A stretch of 64,000 nt of DNA from Bog-756 sp963699105. Its GTDB lineage: Bacteria; Actinomycetota; Acidimicrobiia; Acidimicrobiales; RAAP-2. Position numbers and translations under genes: made by a program. Of this stretch, positions 25,290 through 34,300 are shown one piece after another; the first letter of the stretch is position 1; every line of letters starts with the position of its first letter. Location: the NCBI GenBank assembly GCA_963699105.1, contig CAVOTI010000003.1:1-64000 (forward strand). Reading direction: 5' to 3'. The notes beneath the pieces are model-generated. The model ran no database searches. It saw only the letters and a program-made list of their open reading frames with translations, and was not told the origin of the DNA.

Positions 25290-28138
25290 AGCCGGCATCG
25301 ATGAGCCACCGACGCCCCCACCGGCGACGTTCGGCTACCGCCAAGTCCAGGGCGGCGTTGGGCATCGCCGTACTGCTGGTGGCGTTCGCCTTCGTCCCGA
25401 GCGCTCTCCACGCCTCGGCCGCGCCGCACGACGATGCCGGTGAGGCGGGAACGGTCACCGGGCTGCCGGCGACGTCGTCGGCCGTCACGGTGTCCGAACC
25501 GAATACCTCCTCAACCAGCGCCTTCCCCAACCTCAAGGTCAGCGTCAATCAGACCCAGAACCTGGTGAACCAGGACATCTCCATCACCTGGACCGGCGGC
25601 ACGCAGACAGTCAGCGGGACCCCGGGCGACTTCAACGGCGACTACCTCCAGATGTTCGAGTGCTGGGGCGATCCGGAAACGACCTACCCCGATGACGCAT
25701 CAGATCCCGGACCGCCTCCGTCCCAGTGCGAATTCGGTGGCGAGAGCAGCACCCCGACCAGCTCCTACCCTGTGCAGAGCATCGGCTGGGAGTACTCCCG
25801 GGTACTCACCGAATCGGGGTGGGACACCTACGACGACCTGGAGAGCTGCACCTCATCCCCATCGGCGGGATCGACCTCGGACTGTCAGCTCCCCGGGTAC
25901 AGCAACCTGTACAACGACTCGAAGGACGGCTTCGTCATCGAGCCCTTCGACGCCGTCGACGGAACATCTGTCGGCCAACAGGCCGACTACGCCTACGACC
26001 AGAATCCCCTGGCTCCCCAGTCGTTCTGGTTGAATCCGTACTTCAGCTTCGACACCACCAACGAGGTGGACTTCTCCCGTACGTACTCGGGAGGGACCGG
26101 GAACCAACTGTTCCAGGTGGACACCGGCCTGGAGGCTCCCGGACTCGGGTGCGGGCAGAACATCGAGCCGACTGCGGGAGAAGGAACGACGACCCCGCAG
26201 TGCTGGCTGGTGGTGGTTCCTCGCAGCACGGCTTCGCTGGAGAATCCGGCCGGAGTATCGCCCAGTGCCGTGACGACGTCACCGTTGACTCCCGAGGCCT
26301 GGGCCAATCGCATCGCCATACCCCTGGGGTTCAATCCCGTCGGTTCGAGCTGCGCCATCAATGCCGCCACCGAAGGGATCGAGGGAAGTGAGTTGGCCTC
26401 GGAAGCCGTGGCCAGCTGGCAGCCGGCGCTCTGCGATCAATCGAGCTCCACGTCGTACAGCTACGTCGAAAACGACGATGACCAGGCCCGTGAGAACCTG
26501 ACCAACCCCACCTACGGCTCGGTGGGCATGTCGGTGTTCTCGAACCCGATCGACCCGAGCCAGACCACTCCCACCAATCCGGTGGTCTATGCCCCCCTTA
26601 CCCTCTCGGGCACGGTCATAGGGTTCAACATCGAACGGGTCCCGGCCGTGGTGAACGGAACGTCGGAGGCGAATGAGGTCCCGCTGGAGGGCACCCGTAT
26701 AGCCACCATCAATCTCACCCCCCGGCTGGTGGCCAAGCTGCTGACCGAGTCCTACAAGGGCCAGTTCGAAGAGCTCAACGCCGAGAAGCCCGGCTCGAAC
26801 TACGACTGGGTACAGAACAATCCGGAGACTCTGTTCAGCGATCCCGATTTCCTGCAATACAACCCGGAGTTCGCCGATCTCACCACCGAGCAACAAGTCG
26901 ACTCGGGGACGCTGCTGGTGGAAGAGGCCAGCTCGGACGCGGCGGCCACCCTGTGGAAATGGGTGCTGTCCGATCCTTCGGCAAAATCGTGGTTGGCCGG
27001 TAACCCCGTCGATGGCATGTGCGTCAACCCGAACTACGTGACCAGTAGTGACTCCACGTGCTTTCCCAAAACCGTTGGCGCCTTCGGCACACCGGCGCCC
27101 GAAAACTTTCCCAAGAACGACAGCTACTGCGAGACCATCAGTGGTGCCGACGAGCCGCCTATCGTGACCGGCACCGGATCCTCGCAAACGTCGACTCCGG
27201 CCCGGCCGCTGTGCATTCTGGACTGGTCGCCGTACGCCGGAACCATGAAGGCAGCCGCCCAAGACGCCTCAGAGGCGAACGACCAGGCCAAGACCACCTA
27301 CAGTCCGACCGCCGCCTCGGCCGACGCGGCGTGGGGTTCCAACGGCCCCCAGACCCCCGGGACATACGTCATCATGACGGTGACGGACTCGGCATCGGCC
27401 GATCTCTACGGCCTGCAGTCGGCCAGCCTGAGCCGGTCAGGAGACGATCCGACCACCGGGAGCCCGACATTCGTCACTCCCACCCCGTCCACCATCCTCG
27501 CCGGGGAACAGGCCATGACACCCAGCGCCGTGCCGGGCGTCCTGCAGACCAACGTGTCCACCACCGCCACCAGTGCCTATCCATTGACCATGCTCACCTA
27601 TGCGGCGACGACACCGGAGACGCTCAGTGCCGGTGACCGCACCAAGTACGCAGCCTTCATCCGGTATGCGGTCCAGGCAGGCCAGGTCAACGGCCCGCTG
27701 CCGGGACAGCTCCCGACCGGGTATGTGCCCTTGCCGTCGAGCCTGCAGAGTGAGGCCCTCACCGCGGCTGACACCATCCTGAACCCGCCAAACGAGAGCG
27801 GTCCGGCCGCCGCCCCGGCAGCGAAGACCAGTAGCCCGGCGCTCCCCGAACAGACCCCGTTCGTCAGTTCGGTTCCGCCTCCGACGGCAACGACGACGAC
27901 GACCCCGGCACCGACGGTAGCCCGAAAGCACCCGATCAGATCGCTGGGGCCGGCGGCCCTGACATCGCTCCGGACCCACGGTTTCCCCATCGGAGTTCTC
28001 CGTTGGGTCCTACCGCTGGCTCTGTTCATCGGGCTGCTGGCCGGTCTGGGTGGGCTGCTGCTGGGCCGGTTCGGTCGAAAGCCAGCGGTGGCCAGACCCA
28101 GCCCCATCTATCAACTCAAGAAGCGACAGTCGAAGTGA
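25286..28138 (+). CDS. Very large PstS-like surface protein with C-terminal membrane helix
   Basis: 950 residues from ATG 25286. A signal peptide (GIAVLLVAFAFVPSALHASAA) is followed by a ~280-residue N-terminal domain of unknown type (VSVNQTQNLVNQDISITWTG, CWGDPETTYPDD). A binding-protein-like region then occupies about residues 420-850: IATINLTPRLVAKLL, ATLWKWVLSDPSAKSWL, and near the end AYPLTMLTYAATTPETL with GDRTKYAAFIRYAV, which resemble the last part of PstS-like proteins. The C-terminus has a Thr/Pro stalk, one helix (VLPLALFIGLLAGLGGLLL) and basic residues. It is coupled to pstS by an ATGA overlap. Ligand unknown. Confidence 0.7.
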   Translation: MKPASMSHRRPHRRRSATAKSRAALGIAVLLVAFAFVPSALHASAAPHDDAGEAGTVTGLPATSSAVTVSEPNTSSTSAFPNLKVSVNQTQNLVNQDISITWTGGTQTVSGTPGDFNGDYLQMFECWGDPETTYPDDASDPGPPPSQCEFGGESSTPTSSYPVQSIGWEYSRVLTESGWDTYDDLESCTSSPSAGSTSDCQLPGYSNLYNDSKDGFVIEPFDAVDGTSVGQQADYAYDQNPLAPQSFWLNPYFSFDTTNEVDFSRTYSGGTGNQLFQVDTGLEAPGLGCGQNIEPTAGEGTTTPQCWLVVVPRSTASLENPAGVSPSAVTTSPLTPEAWANRIAIPLGFNPVGSSCAINAATEGIEGSELASEAVASWQPALCDQSSSTSYSYVENDDDQARENLTNPTYGSVGMSVFSNPIDPSQTTPTNPVVYAPLTLSGTVIGFNIERVPAVVNGTSEANEVPLEGTRIATINLTPRLVAKLLTESYKGQFEELNAEKPGSNYDWVQNNPETLFSDPDFLQYNPEFADLTTEQQVDSGTLLVEEASSDAAATLWKWVLSDPSAKSWLAGNPVDGMCVNPNYVTSSDSTCFPKTVGAFGTPAPENFPKNDSYCETISGADEPPIVTGTGSSQTSTPARPLCILDWSPYAGTMKAAAQDASEANDQAKTTYSPTAASADAAWGSNGPQTPGTYVIMTVTDSASADLYGLQSASLSRSGDDPTTGSPTFVTPTPSTILAGEQAMTPSAVPGVLQTNVSTTATSAYPLTMLTYAATTPETLSAGDRTKYAAFIRYAVQAGQVNGPLPGQLPTGYVPLPSSLQSEALTAADTILNPPNESGPAAAPAAKTSSPALPEQTPFVSSVPPPTATTTTTPAPTVARKHPIRSLGPAALTSLRTHGFPIGVLRWVLPLALFIGLLAGLGGLLLGRFGRKPAVARPSPIYQLKKRQSK

Positions 28139-28214
28139 TCCAACCACAAACCATGAACTTGTCAGCAGATGCAGTCCCTGTCCGGCACGGCCACACAGAG
28201 AGCAGCCATCAAGC

Positions 28215-29468
28215 ATGAACCACACCAGCGAACCATCACGCACCCGTCGACATCGGCACGCGGCACACGAGCGGAGCAGGAAGTCGACCCGTCGCTCGAT
28301 CCGGGCCGTCGCCGTCGCCCTCATGGCCACCGGGAGCCTGTTTGTGGTGTTGTCCACCACGGCGTCGGCATCGACGGTCAACGGGACGGCCACGATCACC
28401 TCGCAACAGAATACGGCGTTGACCTACCCGGCGGCGTCGACGACTCTGTTCCAGATCAATCCTCCATCCGGGGCGGCCTGCACGGGCAACACGGCCAGCA
28501 ACGGCACCAAGGTCTACACGTACCTGGTGCAAAAGGGGACGAACATCTCGAGCCTGACCGTCGCCGACAACTTCATCTCTACCGGCTATGCCATTTTCGA
28601 CTACACCCCGGCGGCCGTCGACAACATCCAGGTGGCCTCCAACGACGCCTGGGCGACGCTGCCGAACGACCTGGAATGGGGACCGGCCGTGACCACCGAC
28701 AGTCTCCTGTCCGGTCTGCTGTACACCGGCGGCACGAGTGGGGTGTGGGAGGCGGGCATCGCCTGCGTGACCGGAGCCGGCGTCCTTACCGACAATTGGA
28801 ACACCGAGATCACCTTTACGGCCAGCACTTCCGATCCCAACGGGTTCGTCTGGTCGGCGGTTCCCGGCCCTCCGGCGGGCTCCACCACCAGCACCGGCGG
28901 AGGCGGCACCACCACGCCGACGACAACCGCCGCCGGTAGCTCCACGACGCCCACGACTACGGCGGCCGGCGGTTCCACGACGTCGACCACTGCGGCCAAC
29001 GGCACGTCGGACCCTTCCACCTCCGGTTCGACGGGGAGCAGCGGCTCGACGGGGAGCAGCGGCTCGACGGGATCGACCGGTTCGACCGGCTCAGGGGCGG
29101 CAGGGAGCACGCTGGCGTTCACCGGCATGCCAGCCCCGGTCACCAAGATCGTGGGGGCGGGAATGCTCGGGATCGGGGCCGGCATGGTGCTCCTCGGGTG
29201 GGGCGGCAGACGGCGGCTCAGGACCCTGCCGCGTCTCACGGAGTGCCCTTCGATGACCGGTCAGGACGCGTCCGGGTTCAGCGGGTCCCTGGCCTCACGG
29301 CCAGTGGATTTGCGGTGGGCGTCCAGATCCACAAGGCCAACTCCCCCGCTGGTCGGTGAGGACAACGCGGTGACAAATGGGCAATCTCTTTCGTATGGAC
29401 CAGCGAGGTCCGTCCCCCTGACGGCGGCTCCCCGGAGCGCGGCGCCAGTGAGGAGCCGACGACCGTGA
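28215..29468 (+). CDS. LAFTG-anchored surface protein of the new family, with long tail after the anchor
   Basis: 417 residues from ATG 28215. The signal peptide ends near STTASASTVNG. The family core (YPAASTTLFQINPP, CTGNTASNGTKVYTYLVQ, LPNDLEWGPAVTTDSLLSG, VWEAGIACVTGAG, NWNTEITFTAST) is closely related to the next gene product. It is followed by a Thr/Ser/Gly linker with STGSSGSTGSSGSTG repeats, then LAFTG, a hydrophobic helix and RRRLR. Unusually, about 75 more residues follow; sortase substrates normally end just after the basic cluster. The stop overlaps the next start (GTGA), so the extension may be real or the result of a frame break. Confidence 0.75.
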   Translation: MNHTSEPSRTRRHRHAAHERSRKSTRRSIRAVAVALMATGSLFVVLSTTASASTVNGTATITSQQNTALTYPAASTTLFQINPPSGAACTGNTASNGTKVYTYLVQKGTNISSLTVADNFISTGYAIFDYTPAAVDNIQVASNDAWATLPNDLEWGPAVTTDSLLSGLLYTGGTSGVWEAGIACVTGAGVLTDNWNTEITFTASTSDPNGFVWSAVPGPPAGSTTSTGGGGTTTPTTTAAGSSTTPTTTAAGGSTTSTTAANGTSDPSTSGSTGSSGSTGSSGSTGSTGSTGSGAAGSTLAFTGMPAPVTKIVGAGMLGIGAGMVLLGWGGRRRLRTLPRLTECPSMTGQDASGFSGSLASRPVDLRWASRSTRPTPPLVGEDNAVTNGQSLSYGPARSVPLTAAPRSAAPVRSRRP

Positions 29469-30706
29469 TCGGCACGACGAGACTACGCAGGCGCCAGTAT
29501 CTGCAAAGCGGAGAGCGGCGGGGCCTGCGGCGTCGCTGGATCAAAGCACTGGCTGTGGCTCTCATGGCCACCGGGGGCCTCTTTCTGGTGCTGGCCACCA
29601 CCGCCTCGGCATCAACGGTCAACGGGACGGCCACCATCACCTCGCCGGAAGGGGCGACCCTGACCTACCCGGCGGCGTCGACGACCCTGTTCACCATCGC
29701 TCCCCCGTCGGGGGCCACGTGCACGGGCAACACCGCCAGCAACGGCACCAAGGTCTACACGTACCTGGTGCAACAGGGGACGGACATTTCGACTCTGACC
29801 GTTGTCCAGAACGTCATCTCTGTGGGCTTTCCGCTCTTCGACTACACCACTGCGCCCGTCGACAACATCCTGGTTCCCTCCAACAACGTGGTGACCACCT
29901 TGCCGAACGACTTCGAATTCGGGCCGGCCGTGACCTCCTTCGGCCTGTTACCCGATCTGCTGTACACCGGCGGGACGAGCGGAGTGTGGGAGGCGGGCAT
30001 CGCCTGCGTGACCGGTGCCGGTGTCCTGACCGACAACTGGAACACCGAGATCACCTTCACCGCCAGTTCCTCCGATCCCAACGGGTTCGTCTGGTCAGCA
30101 GTCCCCGGGCCCCCGGGCAGTACTACGAGCTCGTCGTCCACCTCCACCACGTCCACCTCTGAACCGGCCTCGACCACCACGACGTCGTCGTCCACAACCA
30201 CCACCAGCGAGCCGGCCTCGACCACCACCACGTCGTCGTCCACGACCACCACCAGCGAGCAGGCCTCGACCACCACCACGTCGACCAGCGACCCGGCCTC
30301 GACCACCACCACGACCTCGTCGTCCACGACCTCGACCAGCGACCCGGCCTCGACCACCACGTCGACAACCAGTTCGGCGACGTCAACCAGCGTCTCTTCA
30401 ACCACCTCGACCACTGCGGCGGCCAATGCGAACGCGTCGGCCACCACGACCTCGACCACGACGGCGGTGAATGGAAGCACGGGTAGCTCCCCCGGTGGCA
30501 GCAGTGGCACCGGATCCGGCGCATCGGTGGGATCGAGCTCCTCGACCGGTGGCTCCCTTCCCTTCACCGGTCTGCCGGCGTCGGTGGGGAAGATCATCGG
30601 AGCAGGCCTACTGGGAATCGGGCTGGGCCTGATCCTCCTCGCATCGGCAAGCCGGCGCCTCCGGGAGCTGAGGCTGGTCAGAATGTCTCGGAACGCCGAG
30701 CGATGA
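29465..30706 (+). CDS. LPFTG-anchored surface protein of the new family
   Basis: 413 residues from GTG 29465. The signal peptide ends near LATTASASTVNG. The conserved domain occupies residues ~45-215. A stalk of about 130 residues is almost pure Thr/Ser with a repeating ASTTTTSSSTTTTSEP unit (often glycosylated in surface proteins). The sorting signal is SLPFTGLPAS, a helix (KIIGAGLLGIGLGLILLA) and RRLRELRLVRMSRNAER. It should be cut between Thr and Gly and linked to peptidoglycan. It is the closest paralogue of the preceding gene and overlaps the sortase-like gene by ATGA. Confidence 0.8.
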   Translation: MIGTTRLRRRQYLQSGERRGLRRRWIKALAVALMATGGLFLVLATTASASTVNGTATITSPEGATLTYPAASTTLFTIAPPSGATCTGNTASNGTKVYTYLVQQGTDISTLTVVQNVISVGFPLFDYTTAPVDNILVPSNNVVTTLPNDFEFGPAVTSFGLLPDLLYTGGTSGVWEAGIACVTGAGVLTDNWNTEITFTASSSDPNGFVWSAVPGPPGSTTSSSSTSTTSTSEPASTTTTSSSTTTTSEPASTTTTSSSTTTTSEQASTTTTSTSDPASTTTTTSSSTTSTSDPASTTTSTTSSATSTSVSSTTSTTAAANANASATTTSTTTAVNGSTGSSPGGSSGTGSGASVGSSSSTGGSLPFTGLPASVGKIIGAGLLGIGLGLILLASASRRLRELRLVRMSRNAER

Positions 30707-31721
30707 CCTACACGCAGCCTTCCTCTGAACGCGAGCGACTCCTGGTGCCCGTGGCGCTACCCGGGTCGCCTGGGACCGACTGGGAAGCGCCCGAGGTCGC
30801 CGAGACGCGGCCGTCGGCGAAACCCACCAAGAAGGGCGGGAAGAAGAAGGCAAGAGAGGGCGCACCGGAAGGAGACCAGGAACTCGCCCTTGCCCACCCG
30901 GTTCTGTTCCAGGCCCGGAGTGCCCTGATCATGGTGGCCATCCTCTCCATAGGGCTGGTGGTGCAACTGGCATGGGTCAGCAACTGGGTGCACCGCTCTT
31001 CACAGGTGTCCCTGTTCAACCGGTTCCGCACCGAGTTGGCCCTCGGAACGGGCCCCGTCGGCGCCAACAAGAAGCCCCTGCCCATCGGGGCACCCATGGC
31101 CCTCATCGAAATTCCCTCGATCGGCGTCAAGCAGGTCGTGGTCGAGGGCACGACGGGCGCCGCCCTCACCCTCGGCCCGGGGCATCTGCGCTCCACCGTG
31201 TTCCCGGGTGGCGTCGGCAACAGCGTCATCATGGGTCGAGCCGCCTCCTACGGAGGTCCCTTCGGTCGACTCCACGACCTGAAAAAGGGTGCCGGGATCA
31301 CCGTGGTCACCCAGGTGGGAACGTCGCATTTCCGGGTGCTCGGGGTCGGCCAGGCCGGCGGCAAGCCGTTCAAGGAGCCGGCTATGGCCGCCCACCTCAC
31401 CCTGGAGACGGCGGCAGGGAACAATTACGTGCCCACCGGGGTGGTCACCGTGATCGCCGAAGGGGTGGGCGCGCCGCTGGCCGCCCAACGCCCCCCGTCC
31501 ACGCGGTTCCGGCCAGTCAGCAACCTCTTGGAATCGACACGGGCTCCCTCGGTGTCCTGTTGCTGTGGTTGATCGGTCTGGCGGTGGTGCTGGCCGCCGC
31601 GGTGTGGACCTGGCACCGTCGGGGACATCTGCAGGCCTGGATAGTGTTCGGGGCCCCGCTCGCCCTAATCTGGTTCTACGTGGCCGATCAGGTCACCCGG
31701 ATGCTTCCGAACCTGCTGTGA
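30703..31721 (+). CDS. Sortase-fold protein lacking all three catalytic residues (pseudo-sortase), C-terminal frame break
   Basis: Layout matches actinobacterial class E-like sortases: a polar N-terminus, a helix (LIMVAILSIGLVVQLAW, residues ~75-92), a sortase barrel starting PMALIEIPSIGVKQVVVEGT, then a C-terminal helix. Compared with the intact sortase at 49282, the catalytic His is Arg179 (MGRAASYGGPF against AGHRTTHGAPF), the Cys is Ala237 (LETAAGNNY against LTTCNPEF) and the Arg position is Gly246. It therefore cannot act as a transpeptidase. A frame break near 31530 separates it from its last ~65 residues (LGVLLLWLIGLAVVLAAAV to RMLPNLL). It is coupled to the LPFTG gene by an ATGA overlap and is followed by pstB. 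Confidence 0.78.
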
Positions 31722-31755
31722 CGACACCGACCTATTCGCCACCAAGGACTGACCC

Positions 31756-32595
31756 ATGTCGATAGACGCCACGACCTATCAATTTCCACCTGCAGAGCTC
31801 CCCCCTCCCCCGCTGAGCCAGGCATCGACCCTCGAGGCCCGGGAGATCTCGGCCTGGTTCGGAGACCACCACGTGCTCGACCGGGTGTCGCTGGTGATGG
31901 AGGCGAGGCAGGTGACGGCGCTCATCGGACCATCCGGGTGCGGGAAGTCGACCTTCCTCCGGATCCTCAACCGGATGCACGAGCTCACCCCTTCGGCGTC
32001 GCTGGCCGGCGACGTCCTGCTCGACGGTTCCGACATCTACGGGCCGGACAAGAAGCTGACCGAGGCCCGTCGGCACATCGGGATGGTGTTCCAGAAGCCC
32101 AATCCCTTCCCCACCATGTCCATCTACGACAACGTCCTCGCCGGCCTCAAACTCACCGGGACCCGCAGGGACCAGGACGACAAGGACGCCATCGTCGAGA
32201 GCTGCCTAACCAAAGCCGGGCTGTGGAACGAGGTGGCGACCCGCCTCCGCCAGCCCGGTGGGGCGCTGTCGGGTGGGCAGCAGCAACGTCTGTGTATCGC
32301 CCGGGCCCTGGCCATCCAGCCCCGGGTGCTGTTGATGGACGAGCCGTGTTCGGCCCTGGACCCGACCTCGACCCGGCGCATCGAGACCACCATCGATGAG
32401 CTCCGGACCGAGGTGACCATCGTGATCGTCACCCACAACATGCAACAGGCCCAGCGGGTCTCCGACTACACGGCGTTCTTTCTGGCCGAGCAGGGTACCC
32501 CCGGGTACATCATCGAGCACGGTCCGACCGATGCCATGTTCGAAGCGCCCCAGGACCCTCGCACCCTCGACTACGTCAACGGCCGATTCGGTTGA
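31756..32595 (+). CDS. pstB: Phosphate-type ABC transporter ATP-binding protein PstB (copy 1)
   Basis: 279 residues: Walker A GPSGCGKST, then FLRILNRMHEL typical of PstB, Q-loop VFQKPNPFPTMSIYDNVLAG, signature LSGGQQQR, Walker B VLLMDEPCSALDP, H-loop IVTHNMQQAQRVSD. It energises the PstC-PstA channel. A proline-rich 20-residue N-terminus precedes the fold. It lies 34 bases after the pseudo-sortase gene and is followed by a GC hairpin, so it likely closes the operon. No phoU gene is next to it. Confidence 0.94.
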   Translation: MSIDATTYQFPPAELPPPPLSQASTLEAREISAWFGDHHVLDRVSLVMEARQVTALIGPSGCGKSTFLRILNRMHELTPSASLAGDVLLDGSDIYGPDKKLTEARRHIGMVFQKPNPFPTMSIYDNVLAGLKLTGTRRDQDDKDAIVESCLTKAGLWNEVATRLRQPGGALSGGQQQRLCIARALAIQPRVLLMDEPCSALDPTSTRRIETTIDELRTEVTIVIVTHNMQQAQRVSDYTAFFLAEQGTPGYIIEHGPTDAMFEAPQDPRTLDYVNGRFG

Positions 32596-32608
32596 CCTCA
32601 ACAGGAGG

Positions 32609-32629
32609 GGGCCGGTGGGCTCCCGGCCC
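32609..32629 (+). terminator. GC hairpin after pstB copy 1
   Basis: GGGCCGG and CCGGCCC form a 7-bp stem with a 7-base loop, 14 bases after the pstB stop. No long T-run follows. Confidence 0.45.
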
Positions 32630-32668
32630 GGCCAATTCTGGTCGTTTCCGACCTAGTGACCTCATAGA

Positions 32669-32674
32669 TATACT
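32669..32674 (+). promoter_or_regulatory. Possible -10 element TATACT upstream of the coiled-coil gene pair
   Basis: TATACT matches the -10 consensus well and stands out in this GC-rich DNA, but no good -35 is placed in front of it. It lies about 43 bases before the start at 32717. Confidence 0.35.
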
Positions 32675-32716
32675 CAGCATGCAGTTCGGCGCCCATCCTG
32701 GTCGGAGGACGTGACA

Positions 32717-33157
32717 ATGACCTCTCCCATCGATCCGCAGGAGGCACCTGCGTACACCCGTGAATCGGTCATGGCCTACCTGACGGCAGCCGAAGCTGAA
32801 CGGCAGCGGATCAGGCTGGCGATCGCCGATGCCCGGGGCAGGACCGAGTCGGCACGGCGGAGGTCAGGGCGTCTTTCGTCGCTGGATCAGTTGAGTGCGG
32901 GTTCGACCTGGGAGCCGACCTACGTGGACGCCCCCCCGGTGCCGACTCCGCCATTCATTCGTGATCTACCACCGGCCAATGCCGCCCCACCGCACGTCAA
33001 CGGGTCGGTGAACGGCGAGAAGTTCTATCCCCTCGATGGACCCAAGCCCGAAATAGTGTCCGACTTCGACCAGCTGATCGGGGCGCTGAGTGCGCCGGCA
33101 CCTGTCGACGACGGGGACTGGATTCCGATCAATGCTCCACCGGTGAGACATGACTGA
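32717..33157 (+). CDS. Small cytoplasmic protein with N-terminal helical segment, unknown
   Basis: 146 residues. The ATG at 32717 is chosen because GGAGG lies eight bases ahead; the GTG at 32711 is too close to it. A charged helix comes first (VMAYLTAAEAERQRIRLAIA, then RRRSGRLSSLDQL), followed by a proline-rich region and an acidic end (FDQLIGALSAPAPVDDGDW). No signal peptide. Its last eight bases overlap the start of the next gene, so the two are translated together. No family recognised; a scaffold or adaptor role at the membrane with its tail-anchored neighbour is only a guess. Confidence 0.65.
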   Translation: MTSPIDPQEAPAYTRESVMAYLTAAEAERQRIRLAIADARGRTESARRRSGRLSSLDQLSAGSTWEPTYVDAPPVPTPPFIRDLPPANAAPPHVNGSVNGEKFYPLDGPKPEIVSDFDQLIGALSAPAPVDDGDWIPINAPPVRHD

Positions 33158-33698
33158 CCTGGCGCTCCAAACGATAGAAGTCGGCTCGGCCGAGACGGTC
33201 CCCGGCGAGGTCGTCCGGAAGCTCGTGGCCTGGAGCGAGCGGGAGATCGACCGGCTGCTCCAAGAGCTCGATGTGGCACTACGGGAAGCCGAAGCGGCCG
33301 AACGGCAGGTCTCCAAACAACCGGCGGCAGCCGATCTCACCATGGGAACGCCGACCCGACCGTCTCCCGCCGAAATGCTCACCCAAGTCCTGCCGGCGAC
33401 TCCGGCGGCGTCGGCACCTGCGGATGCCTGGCCGGTGCCCACTGTCCGTGGACCGGCAAACGGCACCGTGGCCCGGACGACGGTCGTGCGACGTGATCCG
33501 CCCGGGCCACAGGCTACCGACCCAGCGGCCACTGATCCTGTCGGTTCGGAAGACGCCCAATCTTCACCCTCCCGGAGCGAGATGGTGCGACGTCCCGGGC
33601 GGAAGGCCTCGTTGCTCGGTCGTCTCCAGGACCACTGGATGATGGCGGTCGGCATAGCCGTCACCCTGGTGGGCCTGGCGCTCCTGCTACTCGGCTGA
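33150..33698 (+). CDS. Tail-anchored membrane protein with N-terminal coiled coil, unknown
   Basis: 182 residues. The N-terminal 55 residues are helical and heptad-like (VVRKLVAWSEREIDRLLQEL, VALREAEAAERQV). A Pro/Ala/Thr-rich disordered middle follows. The C-terminus is one hydrophobic helix at the very end (MMAVGIAVTLVGLALLLLG) preceded by RRPGRKASLLGRL. There is no N-terminal signal, so it should be tail-anchored with the bulk in the cytoplasm. It overlaps the previous gene by eight bases. It is the last gene of surface locus 1. Confidence 0.7.
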   Translation: MTDLALQTIEVGSAETVPGEVVRKLVAWSEREIDRLLQELDVALREAEAAERQVSKQPAAADLTMGTPTRPSPAEMLTQVLPATPAASAPADAWPVPTVRGPANGTVARTTVVRRDPPGPQATDPAATDPVGSEDAQSSPSRSEMVRRPGRKASLLGRLQDHWMMAVGIAVTLVGLALLLLG

Positions 33699-33784
33699 GA
33701 CCGTGCAGGTCATTTGCCCACCGAAGAGGCCATCTTGATCAGCTCCCAGACGATCAGAGGACGCACAACCGGCCCGTCGGCGAA

Positions 33785-33822
33785 TGAAGCATCTCTGACG
33801 TCTCGATGAACATTTTGTGACA
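33785..33822 (-). promoter_or_regulatory. PHO-box-like array, four units at exact 11-base spacing
   Basis: Plus-strand TGAAG, TGACG, TGAAC and TGACA start at 33785, 33796, 33807 and 33818. Read on the minus strand these are TGTCA, GTTCA, CGTCA and CTTCA. The next gene is the zinc-ribbon protein at 33862 on the plus strand. Confidence 0.45.
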
Positions 33823-33861
33823 CCGCGGTCGCCTTCACCTGCGTCGTGGGATGCTCCGTCG

Positions 33862-34071
33862 ATGGGACGGTTGTTTCGCCTTCGCTCAGCAGATTCCGGA
33901 CGAAACTGGCCGACCCCTGGAATCCCTGCGACGTTCCGGTGCCCCTCGTGCGAGGAACGAATCCTCGTCATCTACGAACCCGAGTCGCAGATGGTTTGTC
34001 CGGGCTGTTCGCAAAGAATGGCCATGCCTCCACTACCCCCTTGGTACTTCCATTCCAATTCGCCGGTGTGA
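33862..34071 (+). CDS. Small zinc-ribbon protein
   Basis: 69 residues from ATG 33862. Two CPxC knuckles, FRCPSCEERIL and MVCPGCSQRMAM, are 19 residues apart and would bind one zinc ion. The N-terminus is short and basic (MGRLFRLRSADSGRN). Such single zinc ribbons often bind nucleic acid or protein partners. It stands alone between surface locus 1 and the glycan island, directly downstream of a PHO-box-like array. The cysteine pattern supports it being real; function is unknown. Confidence 0.55.
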   Translation: MGRLFRLRSADSGRNWPTPGIPATFRCPSCEERILVIYEPESQMVCPGCSQRMAMPPLPPWYFHSNSPV

Positions 34072-34153
34072 TTCGACTGTTGTCTATTCTGCCCAGGTGA
34101 GCAGTGAGGACCCCGAGTCGCATTGCGGCTGTTCGCAAGCAAGATGCGCACAA

Positions 34154-34193
34154 CGTTCACCGACGATTCAGACGCTCCTATCTCAACGTTCAT
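34154..34193 (+). promoter_or_regulatory. PHO-box-like array, three of four units at 11-base spacing
   Basis: GTTCA at 34155, ATTCA at 34166 and GTTCA at 34188 lie on an 11-base period (the 34177 unit is degenerate). The last unit ends about 108 bases before the start at 34301, nearly the same distance as for the arrays before 14831 and 48978. Confidence 0.4.
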
Positions 34194-34300
34194 CAAGTAC
34201 TTGCTAGACAGAAAGGGCCGAGCCAGAGGGCCGTCCGTGGTTCTCGGTTCCGCATTGGCGGAATACAGGTAGGTCTATCGACCGTCCCTGCGTCGGCCAG

